Positions 14,981 through 17,679 of a DNA stretch of 17,679 bases are shown here, one piece after another. Position 1 is the stretch's first letter. Each line of letters opens with the position of its first letter. The notes beneath the pieces were generated by a model. The model made no database searches. It saw only the letters and a program-made list of their open reading frames with translations, and was not told the DNA's origin. The stretch lies in assembly GCA_024641225.1 (NCBI GenBank), contig JAHEDN010000011.1, positions 1-17,679 of the forward strand. Direction: 5' to 3'. This DNA is from Burkholderiales bacterium (GTDB taxonomy: Bacteria; Pseudomonadota; Gammaproteobacteria; Burkholderiales; Burkholderiaceae_F). The position numbers and the translations under genes are program-made.

Positions 14981-15570
14981 AGCGTCGCCGGTTGCTGATG
15001 ACCTGGCTTGCCGGCTTCGTGGCAACGCTGTCGACTTCGCACGGTCCCTGTGCGGCTGGCGCAAAGGGCGTTGAGTCCGGGACAGCGACATCTTCGACGC
15101 GCGCACAGCCGACGGCCGAGGTTGCCGTTCTTCTCAAAGAGGCGATGCGCGGTGACGTTCAGGCGCAATACGACCTTGCCGTCGCGCTCGACTGCGGATG
15201 CGGTGTGCAGCGAGATCGCGCCGAGGCCGTCGAGTGGCTGCGCAACGCGGCCGACCGGGGGCATGTCGGCGCGCAGAGCGCGTTGGGATGGAAGTACATG
15301 ACAGGCGATGGCGTGCCTCAGGACGACAAACTGGCCTTCGCGTGGTTGCGCCGGGCCGCGGAGCGCGGCAACACATCGGCGCAGAACAACTTGGGCATTC
15401 TTTACGCGCAAGGCCGCGGAGTCGAGGCCGACCCTGCCGAGGCGGAGAAGTGGTTCCGAAGCGCCGCCGACAAGGGGGCGGCTGACGCGCAGCGCAATCT
15501 GGAGGCCTTGCTGGGCGGCCGCCGCCGCGATGTGCGCCGAAGTTCGGATCTGCCACTGCGGCGAATTTGA
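14977..15570 (+). CDS. Sel1-repeat (TPR-like) exported protein
   Basis: A 197-residue protein with an N-terminal export signal (KRRRLLMTWLAGFVATL, then a small-residue CAAGA site near residue 25-29). The body is three Sel1 repeats at about 59-95, 96-131 and 132-167, each with the pattern AQ..L...Y..G.GV..D..A A..W...AA..G, and a partial fourth at 168-179 (AQRNLEALLG). Sel1 repeats stack as helical pairs and mediate protein-protein contacts. The first repeat has an uncommon CGC motif (C73, C75). The C-terminus is Arg-rich. The start overlaps the PEP-CTERM gene (ATGA), so the two products are probably made together and may act together, in the envelope. No partner or pathway can be named. Confidence 0.85.
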   Translation: MKRRRLLMTWLAGFVATLSTSHGPCAAGAKGVESGTATSSTRAQPTAEVAVLLKEAMRGDVQAQYDLAVALDCGCGVQRDRAEAVEWLRNAADRGHVGAQSALGWKYMTGDGVPQDDKLAFAWLRRAAERGNTSAQNNLGILYAQGRGVEADPAEAEKWFRSAADKGAADAQRNLEALLGGRRRDVRRSSDLPLRRI

Positions 15571-15843
15571 ACAACCAGTTCTTCGAGGAGACGCGAGCCA
15601 CGGCGGACCGCGCCTCGTGACCCGTGAACACGTCTGTTCGGCCGTCGTGCATTTAGATGATTGACGCCGGTTTCCCCAGCTGAAAGCATCGTTGTCGAGA
15701 CGCGGTCGCTGTGGGCCGCTCCGGAATGCGATGCGACAGAAGGTGTCGGGCAGGCAGACCCCGGCAACGCATGGCGGAAAGGCTCGAATCAATCCGCTAG
15801 TCACCTCGCCCTACCGGGACTGGAACTGCTGAGGGGCAGGGCG
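15571..15843. other. Gap between Sel1 and CAP-domain genes
   Basis: Nothing recognisable. An open frame in phase with the CAP gene starts at 15661, but its translation has no domain character before residue 62. The gap likely carries the CAP gene's own promoter; none could be identified with confidence. Confidence 0.35.
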
Positions 15844-16425
15844 ATGACGAAACAGGTTGCGGCGCCGGATTCTTACGCGATGCGGCGTGTTGGCCCTGCT
15901 TCCGCGACTCGTTCGGCGTTTGTCGATTCCGTCCGATCCCGTTGGCACTTGATCGCAGTCGTCGCCGCCGGGCTCTTGTTCGGCGCGTCGGCGATGGCAG
16001 CGGGCCCGCTGCAACTGTCGTCGTTGACGCCGCCTGCCGGAAGTCGCGTTGCTGCCGACGGGCCAGCAAGTTCTCCAGCAAGCGCCTACGCGCAGCATCT
16101 GGCGCGGTTGATCAACGATTACCGCGCGAACAAGGGACTGGGCCCACTGGAACTGGTCTCCGATCTCACCGGCCTTGCTTCGGAGCACGCTTTGCAGATG
16201 GCCGAGGAGCGCCGACTGAGCCACGCTGGTTTTCGGGATCGGTTCGACCGCACCCGCGCTCGCATCTGCGTCGAAAACGTCGGCGTGAACTTCCCGCACG
16301 CGGAGGCGCAGCTCGATGGCTGGCGCGCCTCTGCCGGCCATCATCGAAACCTGCTCGAACCCAAAGTGGTTCGGATGGGCATCGCGATTTCGCACAGGTT
16401 TGTCACCTTCTTCGCCTGCAGCTGA
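15844..16425 (+). CDS. Secreted CAP-domain (SCP/PR-1-like) protein
   Basis: A 193-residue protein with a CAP domain at about 84-192. The family pattern is clear: LINDYRANKGLGPLEL (89-104), an early conserved His in LSHAGF (H127), the EN pair in CVENVGVN (E144, N145) and GWRASAGHHRNLLEP (159-173) with H166/H167, ending VVRMGIAIS and FFACS. These His/Glu residues line the CAP cavity, where some family members bind lipid or metal; bacterial CAP proteins have no single known reaction. The start at 15844 has GAGGGG six bases upstream. The N-terminus is long (about 32 residues) before the hydrophobic segment WHLIAVVAAGLLFGASAMA (34-52), giving an unusually long signal peptide or a membrane anchor. 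An internal ATG at residue 13 would shorten it. C142 and C192 could form a disulphide. Confidence 0.85.
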   Translation: MTKQVAAPDSYAMRRVGPASATRSAFVDSVRSRWHLIAVVAAGLLFGASAMAAGPLQLSSLTPPAGSRVAADGPASSPASAYAQHLARLINDYRANKGLGPLELVSDLTGLASEHALQMAEERRLSHAGFRDRFDRTRARICVENVGVNFPHAEAQLDGWRASAGHHRNLLEPKVVRMGIAISHRFVTFFACS

Positions 16426-16494
16426 CGCCGGGCGCTCGCAAGTGCGAGATGCACGTGGCGCTGTGCCACTGCGCGCCGGGTGCACAGACTCAAT

Positions 16495-16515
16495 CGGCCG
16501 CGAATAGCGCGGCCG
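16495..16515. terminator. Hairpin between the CAP gene and ssrA
   Basis: CGGCCGCG (16495-16502) and CGCGGCCG (16508-16515) form a perfect 8-bp stem with a five-base AATAG loop, flanked by GACT and AGTC. It lies between the convergent CAP gene and ssrA, 70 bases after the CAP stop and 60 bases beyond the tmRNA 3' end. Neither side has a T-run, so a terminator role is inferred from stem strength and location. Confidence 0.4.
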
Positions 16516-16575
16516 AGTCAGAATGTCTCGACGGTCTTCCTGGGTGACGTTGCACCTGCAGGACAGAGAGTGTGA

Positions 16576-16939
16576 TGGTGGAGGCGGCGGGAATTGAACC
16601 CGCGTCCACGAGTGTTCCTCAGGCAGTTCTACATGCGTAGCCGACCTATTTGAGTCTCGCCGTGCGTTTAGCCAGTCGGCAGGCCGACGCACAGCCAGTC
16701 ACTGGATCTCGATGTCCGGCGTCGTGACTCCACCGGCATCCAGCCTCTGTGAATGTCGCTGCTGTTGCTTGCGCAACCTAGCCCAGGGGCCAGCTAGTGC
16801 AGCGTCTCGCCGGGTTTAGGCGGCGAGAGCGAAACGCTCGTCGTTGGCGTTTGTAGTGTTCCAGATGGATTTACGAGGTCACTGGTCCTCGGCATGCCCT
16901 GCGCTGATTCGCTACCCGCGTCGAAACCAGGTCGCCCCC
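16576..16939 (-). ncRNA. ssrA: tmRNA (transfer-messenger RNA)
   Basis: A one-piece tmRNA of 364 nucleotides that rescues stalled ribosomes. The 5' end GGGGGCG (16939-16933) pairs with CGCCTCC near the 3' end to form the acceptor stem with one G-U pair. The 3' end carries an encoded CCA (16578-16576). The T-arm GCGGGTTCAATTCCCGC is intact, and GACCTGGTTTCGACG follows the 5' strand as in most tmRNAs. The tag reading frame is readable in the middle. Promoter-like TACAAT lies 11 bases upstream. The gene is convergent with the CAP gene and follows the DUF748 gene on the same strand. Confidence 0.97.
16816..16848 (-). other. ssrA: tmRNA proteolysis-tag reading frame (ANDERFALAA)
   Basis: The resume codon GCC begins a ten-codon frame, A-N-D-E-R-F-A-L-A-A, ending in TAA (16818-16816). 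The ALAA end is the recognition signal for ClpXP-type proteases. The tag is of the betaproteobacterial kind; I recall an identical one from Bordetella, but did not check it. Confidence 0.95.
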
Positions 16940-16949
16940 AGCATTTGGG

Positions 16950-16955
16950 ATTGTA
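16950..16955 (-). promoter_or_regulatory. Likely -10 element of the ssrA promoter
   Basis: TACAAT on the minus strand lies 11 bases before the mature tmRNA 5' end, which suits a start a few bases upstream that is then trimmed by RNase P. The best-spaced -35 position (CTGAAG, 16978-16973) is weak and overlaps the last codons of the DUF748 gene. Confidence 0.5.
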
Positions 16956-16969
16956 CGACCGTAAATGGG

Positions 16970-17679
16970 TCACTTCAGCGCGAAATCAACCCTCGTCGGC
17001 GGCAGCTCCTTGGCATCACCGGAGCCATCGAGCAGCGGGGCGACCAGGAAGAGCCGTTCGCGGGGGACCTTGCCCTTGTCGCTGAGATAGTCGCGCACCG
17101 CTGTGGCGCGGTCGTTGGCCAGCTGGCGCAGGTCTTCTTCGCCCGCCGTCACCGTCTTCATGATCAGCTGCTCCATCTCCGCGGCGGGGATCGACTTCGC
17201 CATCCCGAGGAAGTTGCGCGGCTTGTCGGGGATGCTTGCGGCCTCGTAAACGCGGCCGATCAGCCGCTCGCGCTCGCTGGTCGCGACCGTCACCGTCTTC
17301 GGATCGACGCTCTGGCCGGCGCGCACCAGCTCCTGCGCCTTGGCCGCGCGCAACTTGGCATCGAACTTGTCGCGGCGCAGGGCCTCGGTGTCGGCTGCTG
17401 CCAGCGCGCGGCCGGTGATGTTCAGCCGAAGCGCCGGGCGATCGTTCAGGGCCTTGGCCAGCGTATCCAGTTTTTTCAGCTCCGCCTCGCGGAGCACCGC
17501 AGCGCCCGGGTCGAAGGCAACGTAGCCTAGATCTTCGCCGCCGCCGCCGAACGCTGCCGAAAGGGCCGTGAACGGTGCCGTGATGATCTTCGTCAGCAGG
17601 TTGACGACCGCTTCCCCGATGACGCTGCCAATCGAGAACTCCGGGTTGTCCAGCGATCCTGATATCGGCAAATTGAGAT
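16970..17679 (-). CDS. DUF748-family envelope protein, C-terminal part
   Basis: The frame is open to the right edge; 235 residues are visible and the N-terminal part, normally the larger share of this AsmA-like protein, is outside the window. Diagnostic DUF748 sequence is present: LPISGSLDNPEFSIG, then VVNLLTKIITAPFTALSAAFGGG, then YVAFDPGAAVL. After it comes an OmpA-like helix-strand stretch (LKKLDTLAKALNDRPALRLNITGRA) and a helical C-terminus ending PTRVDFALK. DUF748 proteins are large, anchored in the inner membrane and extend into the periplasm; AsmA-like relatives take part in lipid transport and envelope upkeep, but the role of this one is unknown. The stop is 31 bases before the tmRNA 5' end. 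Confidence 0.85.
   Translation of the reverse strand, partial: LNLPISGSLDNPEFSIGSVIGEAVVNLLTKIITAPFTALSAAFGGGGEDLGYVAFDPGAAVLREAELKKLDTLAKALNDRPALRLNITGRALAAADTEALRRDKFDAKLRAAKAQELVRAGQSVDPKTVTVATSERERLIGRVYEAASIPDKPRNFLGMAKSIPAAEMEQLIMKTVTAGEEDLRQLANDRATAVRDYLSDKGKVPRERLFLVAPLLDGSGDAKELPPTRVDFALK

Noticed and set aside
14222..15804. Long minus-strand open frames opposite the PEP-CTERM and Sel1 genes
   Set aside because: The plus strand shows clear PEP-CTERM and Sel1 patterns; the reverse translations have none.

Overview
The window looks like chromosomal DNA from a GC-rich betaproteobacterium, probably Burkholderiales or a relative. The clues are the tmRNA tag ANDERFALAA, a recJ-prfB-lysS cluster, a lolCD pair and a protein with a PEP-CTERM sorting tail. 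No phage, insertion sequence, CRISPR array or tRNA gene was seen.

Layout. Positions 1-313 are a leader with a cluster of inverted TAGGC repeats. It precedes an orphan periplasmic binding protein of the branched-chain amino acid ABC transporter type (314-1558, +). This gene converges on a two-cupin protein of unknown role (1661-2497, -). Next is a tightly packed minus-strand run, read from 11535 down to 2718: RpfE-like protein, recJ, prfB, GNAT acetyltransferase, SDR oxidoreductase, lysS, Nudix hydrolase, sbtA, sbtB. Most junctions overlap by 1-4 bases or are only a few bases apart, so this is probably one long operon, perhaps with an internal promoter before prfB. prfB carries the classic autoregulatory +1 frameshift. 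The last three genes attach a sodium/bicarbonate symporter (SbtA) and its PII-like partner (SbtB) to a translation and repair operon.

Divergent from this operon are lolC and lolD (11612-13538, +), which encode the inner-membrane lipoprotein-releasing ABC transporter. After them comes an accessory patch of three plus-strand envelope genes. The first encodes an unusual protein with an N-terminal zinc ribbon, one membrane segment, a Cys-containing outer domain, a Gly-rich linker and a C-terminal PEP-CTERM signal. It overlaps a Sel1-repeat protein by four bases. The third is a secreted CAP-domain (SCP/PR-1) protein 273 bp further on. This is the least ordinary part of the window.

The right end holds ssrA (tmRNA) on the minus strand, complete from acceptor stem to CCA and with a readable tag. 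Upstream of it is the C-terminal part of a DUF748 envelope protein that runs off the window edge.

All calls come from reading sequence motifs. No database search was run.
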